Positions 9,828 through 19,926 of a stretch of 64,000 nucleotides of DNA are shown here, piece after piece. Origin of the DNA: Paracoccaceae bacterium (GTDB taxonomy: Bacteria > Pseudomonadota > Alphaproteobacteria > Rhodobacterales > Rhodobacteraceae). Positions within the stretch are counted from its first letter, which is position 1, and each line of letters begins with the position of its first letter. The position numbers and the translations under genes are program-made. The stretch covers positions 1 through 64,000 of the forward strand of contig CACDPP010000008.1 of NCBI GenBank assembly GCA_902554705.1, written 5' to 3'. The notes under the pieces were generated by a model that did not search any database, had not been told where the DNA came from, and saw only the letters and a program-made list of their open reading frames with translations.

Positions 9828-10138
9828 TGGCTGCAAAGCTTCGTAAAGGTGATAAAGTTGTCGTCCTTGCTGGGAAAGACAAAGGTAAAGAGGGAACGAT
9901 TTCGTCTGTGGACCCAAAGTCAAATAAAGCTGTGGTTGATGGTATAAACATGGCAATTCGGCATACTCGTCAAAGCCAAACATCCCAAGGTGGGAGATTG
10001 CCTAAGGCAATGCCAATGGAACTATCAAATCTTTCATATGTGGATGCAAATGGAAAGGCCACTAGAGTTGGTTTTAAGATTGAAAATGATAAAAAAGTTA
10101 GAATAGCTAAATCTACGGGGGATGTAATTGATGCTTGA
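9827..10138 (+). CDS. rplX: Large ribosomal subunit protein uL24
   Basis: uL24 is an assembly initiator of the 50S subunit with a KOW domain. In the 103-residue product the KOW motif is [19 protein letters not shown] at residues 7-25. It starts on the last base of rplN and overlaps the start of rplE by 8 bases. Confidence 0.98.
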   Translation: MAAKLRKGDKVVVLAGKDKGKEGTISSVDPKSNKAVVDGINMAIRHTRQSQTSQGGRLPKAMPMELSNLSYVDANGKATRVGFKIENDKKVRIAKSTGDVIDA

Positions 10139-10694
10139 CACCGAAAATTATATTCCACGACTTCGGGCTGATTACGATGATCGTATAAAAGCTGCCATGA
10201 AGGAAGAGTTTGGATATAAAAACAATATGATGATCCCGCGAATAGATAAGATAGTTCTTAACATAGGTTGTGGTGCGGAAGCGGTTAAAGATAGCAAAAA
10301 AGCCAAGTCAGCTCAGGCTGATCTGTCTGCTATAGCAGGCCAAAACGCAGTGATAACAAAAGCAAAAAAATCAATTGCTGGCTTTCGTGTAAGAGAGGGC
10401 ATGCCTTTAGGGGCAAAAGCTACTTTGCGTGGAGCTAGAATGTATGAATTTTTGGATAGATTGATCACGATAGCAATGCCTCGTATTCGCGATTTTAGAG
10501 GTGTTTCTTCTAAGTCGTTTGATGGTCGAGGTAATTACGCTTTGGGTATAAAAGAGCACATCGTGTTCCCTGAAATTGATTTTGATAAAATTGATGAACC
10601 GTGGGGGATGGATATCGTGATAACAACCACCGCAAACACAGATGCGGAAGCCAAGGCTTTGTTGACTTATTTCAACATGCCGTTCAACAGCTGA
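10131..10694 (+). CDS. rplE: Large ribosomal subunit protein uL5
   Basis: uL5 binds 5S rRNA and contacts P-site tRNA. I take the ATG at 10131 ([11 protein letters not shown], 187 residues); an in-frame TTG one codon upstream is less likely. Conserved segments such as [19 protein letters not shown] and [15 protein letters not shown] are present. The gene overlaps rplX by 8 bases and is followed by rpsN after 19 bases. Confidence 0.97.
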   Translation: MLDTENYIPRLRADYDDRIKAAMKEEFGYKNNMMIPRIDKIVLNIGCGAEAVKDSKKAKSAQADLSAIAGQNAVITKAKKSIAGFRVREGMPLGAKATLRGARMYEFLDRLITIAMPRIRDFRGVSSKSFDGRGNYALGIKEHIVFPEIDFDKIDEPWGMDIVITTTANTDAEAKALLTYFNMPFNS

Positions 10695-10713
10695 TCGCGG
10701 AAAGGATTGATAG

Positions 10714-11019
10714 ATGGCTAAAAAAGCAATGATCGAACGCGAAAAAAAGCGTGAACGTCTTGTAAAAAGGTTTGCAGCAAAGCGAGCCGAACTGAAAGAG
10801 ATTGCAAAGGACGAGTCGCTTCCGATGGAAGAACGGTTCAAAGCTAGGTTAAAGTTAGCTAAATTACCAAGAAACTCCGCTCCAAATCGAGTGCATAACA
10901 GGTGTCAACTAACCGGTCGCCCTCATGCATATTATAGAAAGCTGAAAGTTTCTCGTATCGCTCTTCGTGAGTTGGGTTCATCGGGTTTGATACCCGGTTT
11001 AGTGAAGTCTAGTTGGTAG
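10714..11019 (+). CDS. rpsN: Small ribosomal subunit protein uS14 (zinc-free type)
   Basis: uS14 is a 30S head protein. The 101-residue product is the long, zinc-independent form: it lacks the CxxC pairs of the short type and ends with the conserved [18 protein letters not shown]. The family core [16 protein letters not shown] is clear. It lies in the usual spc-operon position between rplE and rpsH. Confidence 0.97.
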   Translation: MAKKAMIEREKKRERLVKRFAAKRAELKEIAKDESLPMEERFKARLKLAKLPRNSAPNRVHNRCQLTGRPHAYYRKLKVSRIALRELGSSGLIPGLVKSSW

Positions 11020-11031
11020 AGGGGAATAAAT

Positions 11032-11424
11032 ATGAATGATCCTATCGGCGATATGCTCACTCGAATTCGAAACGCTCAAATGCGTGGAAAATCGACTGTA
11101 TTGACACCATCATCAAAATTGAGAGCATGGGTATTAGATGTTTTAGCTGATGAGGGCTATATCCGTGGTTATGAAAAAACATCTTCTACTGACGGACATG
11201 ATGCTATCGAAATAAGTTTGAAATATTTTGATGGTGTTCCGGTGATTAAAGAGTTGAAGCGTATATCCAAGCCAGGACGACGAGTATATCTCGGTGTGAA
11301 AGATATTCCTCAGGTGCGTCAGGGGTTGGGAGTTTCAATCGTTTCTACGCCTCAGGGCGTAATGTCAGATGCAAATGCTCGCGCCAAAAACGTTGGTGGC
11401 GAAGTGATTTGCACGGTATTCTAA
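11032..11424 (+). CDS. rpsH: Small ribosomal subunit protein uS8
   Basis: uS8 is a primary binder of the 16S central domain; in E. coli it represses the spc operon through a site in rplE mRNA, which I could not confirm here. The 130-residue product begins [15 protein letters not shown] and ends with the conserved [10 protein letters not shown]. It is 12 bases after rpsN. Confidence 0.98.
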   Translation: MNDPIGDMLTRIRNAQMRGKSTVLTPSSKLRAWVLDVLADEGYIRGYEKTSSTDGHDAIEISLKYFDGVPVIKELKRISKPGRRVYLGVKDIPQVRQGLGVSIVSTPQGVMSDANARAKNVGGEVICTVF

Positions 11425-11437
11425 GGGGGGATAACTG

Positions 11438-11971
11438 ATGTCTAGAATTGGTAAGAAACCCGTAGAACTTCCCTCCGGTGTCAGTGCGTCAGTTTCTGGT
11501 CAGACTATTGAGGTGAAGGGACCTAAAGGTACTCTGGAATTTAGTGCAACTGACGACGTTACAATAACGATGGCAGATAATTCTGTGGCTGTGGAACCAC
11601 GAGGGCAGTCCAAGCGTGCCCGTCAACAGTGGGGGATGAGCCGTACTATGGTCGCCAATATGGTTAAAGGTGTATCTGAAGGCTTTAAAAAAGAATTAGA
11701 AATAAATGGTGTTGGTTACAGAGCGCAATTGCAGGGTAACACGCTGAAGTTGAATCTTGGCTTATCTCATGACGTGGATTTTCTAATTCCTTCAGATGTT
11801 ACAGTGTCGGCTCCCAAACCTACTCAAATCATTATTGAAGGTATTGACCCCCAAAGAGTTGGACAGGTCGCTGCTAATATTCGTGAATGGAGAAAGCCAG
11901 AGCCTTACAAAGGCAAGGGTATAAAATACATTGATGAGTACATTTTCCGCAAAGAAGGCAAGAAGAAGTGA
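11438..11971 (+). CDS. rplF: Large ribosomal subunit protein uL6
   Basis: uL6 lies near the GTPase-associated centre. The 177-residue product begins [15 protein letters not shown] and carries the family C-terminal signature [16 protein letters not shown]. Both halves of the duplicated L6 fold are present. It is 13 bases after rpsH and 12 bases before rplR. Confidence 0.98.
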   Translation: MSRIGKKPVELPSGVSASVSGQTIEVKGPKGTLEFSATDDVTITMADNSVAVEPRGQSKRARQQWGMSRTMVANMVKGVSEGFKKELEINGVGYRAQLQGNTLKLNLGLSHDVDFLIPSDVTVSAPKPTQIIIEGIDPQRVGQVAANIREWRKPEPYKGKGIKYIDEYIFRKEGKKK

Positions 11972-11983
11972 GGACGTAAAATA

Positions 11984-12343
11984 ATGGCAAATAGCAAAAG
12001 ACATTTGTTCTTGAAGCGCCGCATGCGCGTTCGGAACAAGCTTCGAAAAGTAAACGCTGGCCGAGTAAGATTATCTGTTCATCGCAGTAATAAAAATATT
12101 AGCTGTCAGCTAATTGATGATGTGCAAGGCCTCACTCTAGCAGCAGCATCCTCTATGGAAAACGATTTAGGTGTTGTTGGTAAAAATAATATAGAAGCCT
12201 GTACAAAAGTCGGAGCTGAGCTTGCTAAGAGAGCGAAGTCTGCAGGTATTTCAGAGTGTTATTTCGATCGCGGTGGATTTCTCTTTCACGGAGGCATAAA
12301 AGCTTTAGCTGAAGCCGCTCGTGAAGGTGGGTTAAAGTTTTAA
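11984..12343 (+). CDS. rplR: Large ribosomal subunit protein uL18
   Basis: uL18 binds 5S rRNA with uL5. The 119-residue product carries a basic N-terminus, the [17 protein letters not shown] segment and the conserved end [24 protein letters not shown]. It is placed normally between rplF and rpsE. Confidence 0.98.
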   Translation: MANSKRHLFLKRRMRVRNKLRKVNAGRVRLSVHRSNKNISCQLIDDVQGLTLAAASSMENDLGVVGKNNIEACTKVGAELAKRAKSAGISECYFDRGGFLFHGGIKALAEAAREGGLKF

Positions 12344-12356
12344 GGAGACGATAGAA

Positions 12357-12914
12357 ATGGCTAAAGAACCAAATCAAAAGGGACGAAACCGTGACGAAGC
12401 GGCTCCCGAGCTTGCAGATCGTCTTGTTGCGATCAATAGGGTTTCCAAAACAGTAAAAGGCGGAAAGCGTTTTGGCTTTGCAGCTTTAGTTGTTGTTGGT
12501 GATCAAAAAGGTCGCGTGGGTTTCGGTAAGGGTAAAGCTAAAGAGGTTCCAGAAGCGATACGTAAAGCTACTGAACAAGCTAAAAGACAAATGGTAAGAG
12601 TTCCTCTGCGTGAAGGAAGAACTTTACATCATGATATTGACGGACGCCATGGCGCAGGTAAAGTTGTGATGAGGACCGCGCCTACTGGTACTGGTATTAT
12701 CGCTGGTGGTCCGATGCGTGCGGTGTTTGAAATGCTAGGTGTTCAAGATGTTGTTGCAAAATCGATAGGATCGCAAAACCCATATAACATGATCCGAGCA
12801 ACTCTTAATGGACTTGGCCGACAAGCAAGCCCAAGAATGGTAGCGCAACGGCGAGGAAAAAAAGTGGCTGAAATAATTCGCCGCGATGAAGCCCCTGCTG
12901 CGGAAACCGCTTGA
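12357..12914 (+). CDS. rpsE: Small ribosomal subunit protein uS5
   Basis: uS5 helps decoding accuracy and lines the mRNA entry. The 185-residue product has the dsRNA-binding S5 core ([20 protein letters not shown] near residues 29-48) and the C-terminal domain with [30 protein letters not shown] precedes the ATG. The stop is close to the rpmD start. Confidence 0.98.
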   Translation: MAKEPNQKGRNRDEAAPELADRLVAINRVSKTVKGGKRFGFAALVVVGDQKGRVGFGKGKAKEVPEAIRKATEQAKRQMVRVPLREGRTLHHDIDGRHGAGKVVMRTAPTGTGIIAGGPMRAVFEMLGVQDVVAKSIGSQNPYNMIRATLNGLGRQASPRMVAQRRGKKVAEIIRRDEAPAAETA

Positions 12915-12931
12915 TATTAGAGGACAATTCG

Positions 12932-13120
12932 ATGGGAAAAACGATAGTAGTACAACAAGTTGGGTCACCAATCCGTCGTCCGGAAAAGCAGCGTAAGACT
13001 TTGATCGGGCTCGGATTGAATAAGATGCACAAAACACGTGAACTAGAAGACACACCTTCTGTTCGAGGAATGGTAAATAAAATACCACATTTGGTAAAAA
13101 TTATAGAAGAACGAGGATAG
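12932..13120 (+). CDS. rpmD: Large ribosomal subunit protein uL30
   Basis: uL30 is a small 50S protein. I chose the ATG at 12932, which has AGAGGA at 12919-12924 and gives a 62-residue protein starting [17 protein letters not shown]; an in-frame start at 12911 would add seven residues unrelated to the family. The [19 protein letters not shown] signature is present. Confidence 0.97.
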   Translation: MGKTIVVQQVGSPIRRPEKQRKTLIGLGLNKMHKTRELEDTPSVRGMVNKIPHLVKIIEERG

Positions 13121-13204
13121 TTTAAGTTCTCAGTAAAATTAGAAGCCGTGTTTGCCCCTTTCGTCGCGTAATCGGGGGATTATTCCGGTAAAAGGAGAAG
13201 CGAC

Positions 13205-13669
13205 ATGAAATTACATGAACTAAATGACAATGAAGGCGCAAATCGTAAGAAAAAGCGAATTGGACGTGGCCCTGGTTCCGGTAAAGGTAAAACTGGCGGC
13301 AGAGGTATAAAGGGTCAGAAATCAAGGTCAGGTGTAGCTATAAACGGTTACGAAGGCGGTCAGATGCCTTTGTATCAAAGGTTGCCAAAGCGTGGTTTTA
13401 ATAATCCAAATCGGAAATCATATGCCATTGTTAACCTTAGTTTGATAGAAAAGTTTATTGATGCTGGTAAATTAGATACTAAAGCCGAAATAACTGAAGA
13501 TACATTAGTTGCTTCTGGTCTTGTTCGGAGAAAGCGTGATGGTGTCCGAATTTTAGCCAAAGGTGAACTTAAATCAAAGGTAAAGCTCAATGTAACTGGA
13601 GCATCAAAGGCAGCGATAGACGCTGTTGCTAAGGCTGGTGGATCTCTCACGATAGCAAGTTCTGCTTAA
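13205..13669 (+). CDS. rplO: Large ribosomal subunit protein uL15
   Basis: uL15 is a late-assembling 50S protein. The 154-residue product has the long glycine- and basic-rich N-terminal arm ([20 protein letters not shown], residues 22-41) that threads into 23S rRNA, then the globular domain. It follows rpmD after 84 bases and has AAGGAGAAG as its ribosome binding site. A hairpin separates it from secY. Confidence 0.98.
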   Translation: MKLHELNDNEGANRKKKRIGRGPGSGKGKTGGRGIKGQKSRSGVAINGYEGGQMPLYQRLPKRGFNNPNRKSYAIVNLSLIEKFIDAGKLDTKAEITEDTLVASGLVRRKRDGVRILAKGELKSKVKLNVTGASKAAIDAVAKAGGSLTIASSA

Positions 13670-13723
13670 TAAATACTTGTGAAAGATAGTCTGTGTGCTT
13701 AGATAATATCTAAATTTTAATTT

Positions 13724-13757
13724 ACGCCGCTGAAGGATGACCTATTAGCGGCGTTTT
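13724..13757 (+). terminator. Attenuator-like hairpin between rplO and secY
   Basis: ACGCCGCT at 13724-13731 pairs perfectly with AGCGGCGT at 13747-13754, with a 15-base loop, and is followed by TTT. The T run is short, so it probably reduces rather than stops transcription into secY, which starts 17 bases downstream. Confidence 0.55.
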
Positions 13758-13774
13758 CGCTAGGTGAGAACCAA

Positions 13775-15136
13775 ATGGTATCTGCAGTTGAACAAATGGC
13801 CGCTAACACGAGTTGGTCTGCTTTAGGCAAAGCAAAAGATCTAAGAAATCGTATTCTTTTTACATTGGGTTTGCTTTGCGTATATCGTTTAGGTACTTTT
13901 ATTCCAGTACCTGGAATTGACGGCGCGGCTTTAAGGGAATTTATGGAGCAAGCTCAAACGGGTATTGGTGGTATGCTCTCAATGTTTACTGGTGGCGCGC
14001 TGGGTAGGATGGGCATATTTGCTCTTGGCATAATGCCATATATCTCGGCCTCAATCATTGTTCAGTTATTAACATCAATGGTGCCGTCTCTTGAACAATT
14101 GAAGAAAGAGGGGGAACAGGGCCGTAAAAAAATTAACCAATACACGCGTTATGGTACGGTTCTATTAGCAACTTTCCAGGCATATGGTCTTGCTGTCAGC
14201 CTTGAAAGTGGAGATCTCGTTACAGATCCAGGAGTATTTTTTAGGACGGCTTGCGTAATAACGCTTGTAGGCGGAACAATGTTTTTGATGTGGCTTGGTG
14301 AGCAGATAACTGCACGAGGCATTGGGAATGGAATTTCATTAATTATATTTGTTGGGATCATTGCTGAAATACCTGCAGCTCTAGCACAGTTTTTTGCATC
14401 AGGTAGATCTGGCGCAATTAATCCTGCAGTCATTGTTGGTGTGATTGTTATGGTGGTGGTAACTATAGCATTCGTTGTTTTTATGGAGCGGGCGCTTAGA
14501 AAAATAATGATACAATACCCAAGAAGACAGGTAGGTATGAAGGTAATGGAGGGTCAAAACTCTCACTTACCTGTGAAGGTAAATCCGGCGGGCGTAATTC
14601 CGGCAATATTTGCCTCATCACTATTATTACTACCCACTACTGTTAGTACATTTTCTGGCTCCCAGACCGGGCCTGTTATGTCGACGATCTTAGCCTATTT
14701 TGGGCCTGGTCAGCCGGCATATTTAATCTTTTTCGCGGCAATGATTATTTTCTTCACCTATTTTTACACTTTTAATGTCTCTTTCAAAGTTGAAGATGTG
14801 GCAGATAATTTGAAGAACCAAAATGGATTTATCCCAGGTGTTCGTCCTGGTCAGAGGACAGCTGAGCAGTTGGAATATGTCGTGAACCGAATTTTGGTTC
14901 TAGGTGCTTCTTACTTGGCACTTGTATGCCTTCTCCCTGAAGTTTTAAGAGGTCAATTAAACATTCCTTTTTATTTTGGAGGAACTTCCGTTTTGATTGT
15001 CGTGTCGGTGACTATGGATACCATACAGCAGGTCCAGTCACATCTTCTGGCACATCAGTACGAAAGTCTTATCCAAAAATCCCAACTTAGAGGTAAAGGG
15101 AAAGGTCGTAGAAAAAAGGGAACTGCGCGTAAATGA
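13775..15136 (+). CDS. secY: Protein translocase subunit SecY
   Basis: SecY forms the protein-conducting channel of the inner membrane with SecE and SecG. The 453-residue product has the ten expected hydrophobic segments. Family signatures are visible, among them [11 protein letters not shown]-like [13 protein letters not shown] near residue 42, the plug region and [15 protein letters not shown] in the cytosolic loop. The C-terminus is basic. It overlaps adk by 4 bases. Confidence 0.98.
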   Translation: MVSAVEQMAANTSWSALGKAKDLRNRILFTLGLLCVYRLGTFIPVPGIDGAALREFMEQAQTGIGGMLSMFTGGALGRMGIFALGIMPYISASIIVQLLTSMVPSLEQLKKEGEQGRKKINQYTRYGTVLLATFQAYGLAVSLESGDLVTDPGVFFRTACVITLVGGTMFLMWLGEQITARGIGNGISLIIFVGIIAEIPAALAQFFASGRSGAINPAVIVGVIVMVVVTIAFVVFMERALRKIMIQYPRRQVGMKVMEGQNSHLPVKVNPAGVIPAIFASSLLLLPTTVSTFSGSQTGPVMSTILAYFGPGQPAYLIFFAAMIIFFTYFYTFNVSFKVEDVADNLKNQNGFIPGVRPGQRTAEQLEYVVNRILVLGASYLALVCLLPEVLRGQLNIPFYFGGTSVLIVVSVTMDTIQQVQSHLLAHQYESLIQKSQLRGKGKGRRKKGTARK

Positions 15137-15777
15137 ATATTATATTACTTGGTCCACCTGGAGCGGGTAAAGGTACTCAGGCCCGCCACCTTGTAGAAAA
15201 AAGAAATATGATACAGCTGTCTACTGGCGATATGCTAAGAGAAGCTAAGAATTCGGGAAGTGAAATGGGAAACCTAGTCGCCGAAGTTATGGCGCGAGGT
15301 GATTTAGTGACGGATGAGATCGTTATTGGGTTGATAAAAGAAAAAATTTCTGGCGAGAAAGGTGGGGGCTTTATTTTTGATGGATTTCCTAGAACACTTA
15401 AGCAGGCAGACGCATTAGGTAGACTTTTAGAAGAGTGTAGAGAAAACCTAGACCTTGTCGTTGAGATGAAGGTTGATGATGATGCTCTTGTCTCGAGGAT
15501 AAGTGGTCGATCTTCTTGTGGTAACTGTGGTGAAGTTTTTCACGATGTAACAAATCCATGGCCAGCTTCTGGCGAATGCCCAAAATGCTTCAGCACGGAA
15601 GTAGTGAGGCGAGCTGATGACAATGAAGATAGTCTACGCCAACGTTTGATGGAATATTACAAAAAAACCTCGTCACTAATAGGGTATTATTATGCAAAAG
15701 GTGATCATGTATCCGTGAATGGTCTTGCGTCAGTAGAAGAAGTTGAAAAGTCGATTGCTGCAGTCTTAGATGGATAA
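15133..15777 (+). CDS. adk: Adenylate kinase, zinc-lid type
   Basis: Adenylate kinase interconverts ATP, ADP and AMP. The 214-residue product has the P-loop GPPGAGKGT at residues 7-15 and the FDGFPRT motif at 82-88. The long LID domain holds four cysteines (C129, C132, C149, C152) arranged as two CxxC pairs, so this is a zinc-binding long form. It overlaps secY by 4 bases, the usual secY-adk pairing. Confidence 0.98.
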   Translation: MNIILLGPPGAGKGTQARHLVEKRNMIQLSTGDMLREAKNSGSEMGNLVAEVMARGDLVTDEIVIGLIKEKISGEKGGGFIFDGFPRTLKQADALGRLLEECRENLDLVVEMKVDDDALVSRISGRSSCGNCGEVFHDVTNPWPASGECPKCFSTEVVRRADDNEDSLRQRLMEYYKKTSSLIGYYYAKGDHVSVNGLASVEEVEKSIAAVLDG

Positions 15778-15800
15778 ATAGAATTTTATGATTCTAACTC

Positions 15801-15860
15801 TTGACCATTCCTTCTAGACCAAATAGACGGCAGGTCTCTAGTAATAGAATCGATGGTCAA
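15801..15860 (+). promoter_or_regulatory. Structured leader or operator upstream of rpsM
   Basis: TTGACCAT at 15801-15808 is perfectly complementary to ATGGTCAA at 15853-15860. Inside this pair AGACC (15816-15820) pairs with GGTCT (15833-15837). Together they could form a two-part stem in the 172-base adk-rpsM space. TTGACC may also serve as a -35 box, since a weak TAGACG lies 17 bases downstream. Whether this acts as RNA or as DNA operator cannot be decided from sequence alone. Confidence 0.4.
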
Positions 15861-15949
15861 CTGATCAGCTTAAACTCAGAAACAATACTTGGGTTTAATC
15901 TTGTGAAAAAAGGTTCTGGAGTTACGGAACCGCAACGAAAGGAAGTAAC

Positions 15950-16318
15950 GTGGCACGAATAGCCGGCGTAAACATCCCTACCGGGAAAAGAGTACCAATA
16001 GCACTCACCTATATAACAGGAATTGGTCGGTCAACGGCCGAAGAGATATGTTCTGCTGTAAAAATTGATGCAACGCGAAGGGTTAATGAACTTTCTGATG
16101 CTGAAGTTTTAGCAATAAGAGAGCATATAGACGCAAATTGTTCTGTTGAGGGTGATCTGCGACGAGACGTTCAGATGAATATCAAACGAATGATGGACAT
16201 GGGTTCTTACCGAGGTCTCCGTCATCGTCGAAACCTCCCTGTTCGTGGCCAGCGCACGCATACAAATGCTCGCACACGAAAAGGCCCAGCAAAAGCAATT
16301 GCTGGTAAGAAGAAGTAG
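15950..16318 (+). CDS. rpsM: Small ribosomal subunit protein uS13
   Basis: uS13 is in the 30S head and forms intersubunit bridges. The 122-residue product starts with GTG after AAAGGAAG and reads [15 protein letters not shown]. The segment [21 protein letters not shown] is the family signature. It opens the alpha operon after a 172-base leader. Confidence 0.98.
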   Translation: MARIAGVNIPTGKRVPIALTYITGIGRSTAEEICSAVKIDATRRVNELSDAEVLAIREHIDANCSVEGDLRRDVQMNIKRMMDMGSYRGLRHRRNLPVRGQRTHTNARTRKGPAKAIAGKKK

Positions 16319-16329
16319 GGAGATACGGT

Positions 16330-16722
16330 ATGGCCAAAGAAGCAAGACGCGCAACTAAAAAAAAGGCTTTCAAAAATATTGCCTCGGGAGTTGCTCACGT
16401 TAATTCATCATTTAACAACACGAAAATTTTAATTTCTGATGTTCAAGGCAATGCCATTGCTTGGTCGTCAGCTGGGACAATGGGATTTAAGGGTTCTCGT
16501 AAGTCAACGCCATATGCTGCCCAAATGGCTGCTGAGGATGCTGGTCGTAAGGCTCAGGATCATGGCGTAAAAACATTAGAAGTTGAAGTTCAGGGTCCTG
16601 GTTCGGGTCGTGAAAGTGCATTGCGTGCACTTGCAGCAATCGGGTTCAACATAACTTCAATTCGCGATGTTACACCAATAGCACATAACGGCTGTCGCCC
16701 ACCAAAGCGCCGCCGCGTATAG
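16330..16722 (+). CDS. rpsK: Small ribosomal subunit protein uS11
   Basis: uS11 lies on the 30S platform near the E-site mRNA. The 130-residue product contains the signatures [18 protein letters not shown] and, at the end, [18 protein letters not shown]. It is 11 bases after rpsM. A long hairpin separates it from rpoA. rpsD, often placed here in other phyla, is absent. Confidence 0.98.
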   Translation: MAKEARRATKKKAFKNIASGVAHVNSSFNNTKILISDVQGNAIAWSSAGTMGFKGSRKSTPYAAQMAAEDAGRKAQDHGVKTLEVEVQGPGSGRESALRALAAIGFNITSIRDVTPIAHNGCRPPKRRRV

Positions 16723-16730
16723 CATAAGCC

Positions 16731-16757
16731 GCAGAGCATAGTTTCCCTGTGCTCTGC
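16731..16757 (+). promoter_or_regulatory. Intercistronic hairpin between rpsK and rpoA
   Basis: Bases 16731-16741 pair with 16747-16757 over 11 bp, with one T-G wobble and a five-base loop. There is no T tract. It could stabilise or cleave the mRNA and so set the ratio of ribosomal protein to RNA polymerase alpha subunit. This role is inferred. Confidence 0.5.
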
Positions 16758-16825
16758 ATAGTCGAATTTAACCTCGGGCGCGACCATCTTTTGGACATGG
16801 GGTGGTAGCAAGAATGGAGGGACAT

Positions 16826-17842
16826 ATGATCCACAAAAATTGGGCTGAATTAATCAAACCCGCACAACTAGAAGTTAAACAGTCAAATGATCCTGCTCGC
16901 CAAGGTATCGTTATTGCAGAACCTTTGGAACGTGGGTTCGGACTAACAATTGGAAACGCACTCAGAAGAATTTTGATGAGTAGTCTGCAAGGTGCTGCCA
17001 TAACAAGTGTACAGATTGATAATGTATTACATGAATTTTCATCAGTGGCTGGTGTCAGAGAGGATGTAACAGACATTGTTCTAAATCTTAAAGGCGTATC
17101 GCTAAGTATGGAAGTTGAGGGACCAAAGCGACTTACTGTCTCATCAAAGGGCCCTGGCGTAGTGACAGCTGGCGATATTGAGGAAACTGCTGGTATTGAA
17201 ATATTGAACAAAGATCACGTTATTTGTCACCTGGATGACGGGGCCGATCTTAGTATGGAGCTAACTGTTAATACTGGAAACGGCTATGTTGCTGCAGAAA
17301 AAAATAAGCCTGAAGATGCGCCGATAGGGTTGATCCCAATTGATGCAATTTATTCTCCAGTCAAAAAGGTATCCTACGACGTACAACCAACTAGAGAAGG
17401 TCAAGTTTTAGATTATGATAAACTGACTATGAATATCGAAACTGATGGATCAGTTTCGCCTGACGATGCGCTTGCGTTCGCGGCCAGAATACTACAGGAT
17501 CAACTGTCTATATTCGTCAACTTTGATGAACCGGAAGCTGCAAGTCAAAACGATGAAGACGAGGGATTAGAATTCAACCCATTACTACTTAAGAAAGTAG
17601 ATGAACTTGAACTATCAGTTCGATCTGCAAACTGCCTTAAGAACGACAATCTTGTATATATAGGAGATTTGATACAAAAAACTGAAGCTGAAATGTTGCG
17701 AACACCAAACTTTGGTAGAAAGTCGCTCAATGAGATAAAAGAAGTGCTATCCGGTATGGGTTTACATCTTGGTATGGATGTCGAGGATTGGCCGCCTGAT
17801 AACATTGAAGAGCTTGCAAAAAAGTTTGAGGATAATTTTTAG
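16826..17842 (+). CDS. rpoA: RNA polymerase alpha subunit
   Basis: The alpha subunit dimerises to start RNA polymerase assembly, and its C-terminal domain contacts activators and UP elements. I chose the ATG at 16826, which has GGAGGG just upstream and gives the roseobacter-type start [12 protein letters not shown] (338 residues); in-frame starts at 16802 and 16814 are possible. The N-terminal domain occupies about residues 1-230, and the C-terminal helix-hairpin-helix domain lies from about 250, including [18 protein letters not shown]. Confidence 0.97.
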   Translation: MIHKNWAELIKPAQLEVKQSNDPARQGIVIAEPLERGFGLTIGNALRRILMSSLQGAAITSVQIDNVLHEFSSVAGVREDVTDIVLNLKGVSLSMEVEGPKRLTVSSKGPGVVTAGDIEETAGIEILNKDHVICHLDDGADLSMELTVNTGNGYVAAEKNKPEDAPIGLIPIDAIYSPVKKVSYDVQPTREGQVLDYDKLTMNIETDGSVSPDDALAFAARILQDQLSIFVNFDEPEAASQNDEDEGLEFNPLLLKKVDELELSVRSANCLKNDNLVYIGDLIQKTEAEMLRTPNFGRKSLNEIKEVLSGMGLHLGMDVEDWPPDNIEELAKKFEDNF

Positions 17843-17966
17843 GTAATTGGAATTAGAGCTATATTTAATGCCTGCTTTGTGTAGGGAAAAATGGGCAAAT
17901 GCCCCAAGGTGAGCAACCAACAACGCTATTGGTAGCCGGACAAAGTATAAAAATAGGAGATTTAAA

Positions 17967-18386
17967 ATGCGTCACGCAAAAGGCTATCGCCGGTTGAATC
18001 GTACTCATGAGCACCGTAAGGCGCTTTGGGCAAATATGGCAGGCTCTTTAATAGAGCACGAACAAATAAAAACTACTTTGCCAAAGGCAAAAGAGCTCAG
18101 GCCGATTGTAGAGAAGCTGATAACTTTGGCAAAAAAAGGAGATTTGCATGCTCGGAGGCAGGTCCGCTCGCAGCTAAAAGAAGACCAATATTTAACTAAG
18201 CTTTTTGACGTTTTAGGCCCACGTTATGCTGATCGTAAAGGTGGGTACACACGTGTATTAAAAGCTGGTTTCAGATATGGAGATATGGCTCCGATGGCAA
18301 TAATCGAATTTGTTGACCGTGATGTCGATGCCAAAGGGGCAGCTGACAAAGCTCGTGTTGAGTTAGAAGAAGCGGCAGAAGAATAA
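17967..18386 (+). CDS. rplQ: Large ribosomal subunit protein bL17
   Basis: bL17 sits near the tunnel exit. The 139-residue product begins [20 protein letters not shown] and has an alpha-proteobacterial C-terminal extension rich in alanine and glutamate. It follows rpoA after 124 bases with AGGAG as its binding site. A hairpin terminator ends the alpha operon after it. Confidence 0.98.
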   Translation: MRHAKGYRRLNRTHEHRKALWANMAGSLIEHEQIKTTLPKAKELRPIVEKLITLAKKGDLHARRQVRSQLKEDQYLTKLFDVLGPRYADRKGGYTRVLKAGFRYGDMAPMAIIEFVDRDVDAKGAADKARVELEEAAEE

Positions 18387-18397
18387 TATCAAAAAGG

Positions 18398-18424
18398 GGG
18401 CCTTAATTACAACTTTTAAGGCCC
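18398..18424 (+). terminator. Terminator hairpin after rplQ
   Basis: GGGCCTTAA at 18398-18406 pairs perfectly with TTAAGGCCC at 18416-18424 around a nine-base loop, with AAA...TTT extending it after a small bulge. A short T run follows. The position, 12 bases after the rplQ stop, fits the end of the ribosomal block. Confidence 0.75.
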
Positions 18425-18549
18425 TTTAGTCAACGGCTTTGTTCAGGTATTAATTGGTTTATTGAATTTTAGGAAAAATTAAACTTTTTAAAGAATAATT
18501 TAGGTGTTTCATTTAATACCGTACATGTAAATCTACATGGTAAAAAACA

Positions 18550-19926
18550 ATGATCCGAATTTTTGCATTAATATTTTTTAGTTTTTCGTCGATTGTTTTT
18601 GCTAAAGACACTGTTCCACAGTCTCAAATAGAAATAAAGCTAAGCTTTGTTCCGCTTGTAAAGCAGGCAGCACCAGCCGTGGTTAATATTTATGCTCAAA
18701 GAATTATTGAGGAGAGACGAAGTCCTTTTTCTAGAGATCCTTTTTTTCGGGATTTTTTTCAAAACTTTGGACAATTACAACCTAGGGTTCAGAATTCGCT
18801 AGGATCAGGAGTGATTTTATCGGCAGATGGTTACGTTGTTTCCAATTATCATGTAGTTGGAGGTGCTACCGACATAAGAGTAGTCTTACATGATGGACGA
18901 GAAATCTCTGGTGACGTAATTTTGGCAGATGAAGATAGTGATCTGGCTGTCCTTAAAATTAATACAGATGAGATACTCCCTCATCTTGATTTGCGAAAAA
19001 GTGATACTGTTGAAGTTGGGGAGTTAGTGCTTGCTATAGGAAACCCCTTTGGTGTTGGCCAAACTGTCACAAATGGAATTATTTCTGGATTAGCACGAAC
19101 TGGTATAGCTTCTGGTTCAGCAAAAGGATATTTTTTGCAAACAGATGCTCCCATAAATCCAGGAAATTCTGGTGGTGCACTGATAGATATTTCTGGTTCG
19201 TTAGTTGGAGTAAATACGTCTATCTTGTCCCGATCTGGTGGGTCTAATGGAATTGGTTTTGCTATACCTGCTGATTTGGTAGGACAGTTTTTAATCCAAG
19301 CTAAAGCAGAACGCTCAAGCTTTATTCGCCCATGGGCAGGTATGCGGGGTCAGCCAATTACATTTGAAATGGCAGCTTCTCTGAACCTTCCTGCCATGTC
19401 GGGTATGATAATATCGGAACTTCACGAACTAAGCCCATTTTCAAAGGTTGGAATTGGGGTTGGAGATATTATAACAAAAGTTGACGGTTTGGACATTAAT
19501 AGCCCAGCCGAAATGCTTTATAGAATGTCAGTTGTGGGAATTGGCACTGCAGTTGATGTTTCTTATTTATCTCAGGGCATTTTAAAATCTTCAAAAATTG
19601 ACTTGGTTGAAATGCCAAACTGGGAAGCTAAACAAGTTACTCTAGGCCCAGAATTTATTTTTATGGATCTACATATCTCCGAATTGACTCCAAAATTTCA
19701 GTCGGAATTTGGATTATCTTTCTCCTCTAATGGCTTAATTATTTTAGATCCTGGTCGAATTGCTTCTCGATTAGGTTTGAGAAGAGGCGATCTTTTGCGA
19801 GAAGTAAATAGAAAGCCAATAGTTACAATAGAAGATGCAATTTCTGCCATTAGTTCTATTAAAAGCAGTGGGAGCATAACAATTATCAGATCTGGTAGGC
19901 GGATTTCTTTGAGGTTTAGACTTTGA
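18550..19926 (+). CDS. DegP/HtrA-type periplasmic serine protease
   Basis: This is a Do-family protease for envelope protein quality control. The 458-residue product has a signal peptide (hydrophobic residues 3-17, ending VFAKD), a trypsin-like domain with catalytic H101 (SNYHVV), D131 (DSDLAV) and S207 (GNSGGA), and two PDZ domains from about residue 260. A flexible Q-linker-like loop rich in F and R (residues 58-72) is typical of DegP/DegQ LA loops. It overlaps rarA by 4 bases. degP versus degQ cannot be decided. Confidence 0.92.
   Translation: MIRIFALIFFSFSSIVFAKDTVPQSQIEIKLSFVPLVKQAAPAVVNIYAQRIIEERRSPFSRDPFFRDFFQNFGQLQPRVQNSLGSGVILSADGYVVSNYHVVGGATDIRVVLHDGREISGDVILADEDSDLAVLKINTDEILPHLDLRKSDTVEVGELVLAIGNPFGVGQTVTNGIISGLARTGIASGSAKGYFLQTDAPINPGNSGGALIDISGSLVGVNTSILSRSGGSNGIGFAIPADLVGQFLIQAKAERSSFIRPWAGMRGQPITFEMAASLNLPAMSGMIISELHELSPFSKVGIGVGDIITKVDGLDINSPAEMLYRMSVVGIGTAVDVSYLSQGILKSSKIDLVEMPNWEAKQVTLGPEFIFMDLHISELTPKFQSEFGLSFSSNGLIILDPGRIASRLGLRRGDLLREVNRKPIVTIEDAISAISSIKSSGSITIIRSGRRISLRFRL

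Noticed and set aside
17893-17904. GGGCA/TGCCC repeat between rpoA and rplQ as a hairpin
   Set aside because: The loop would be only two bases, so the full stem cannot form.
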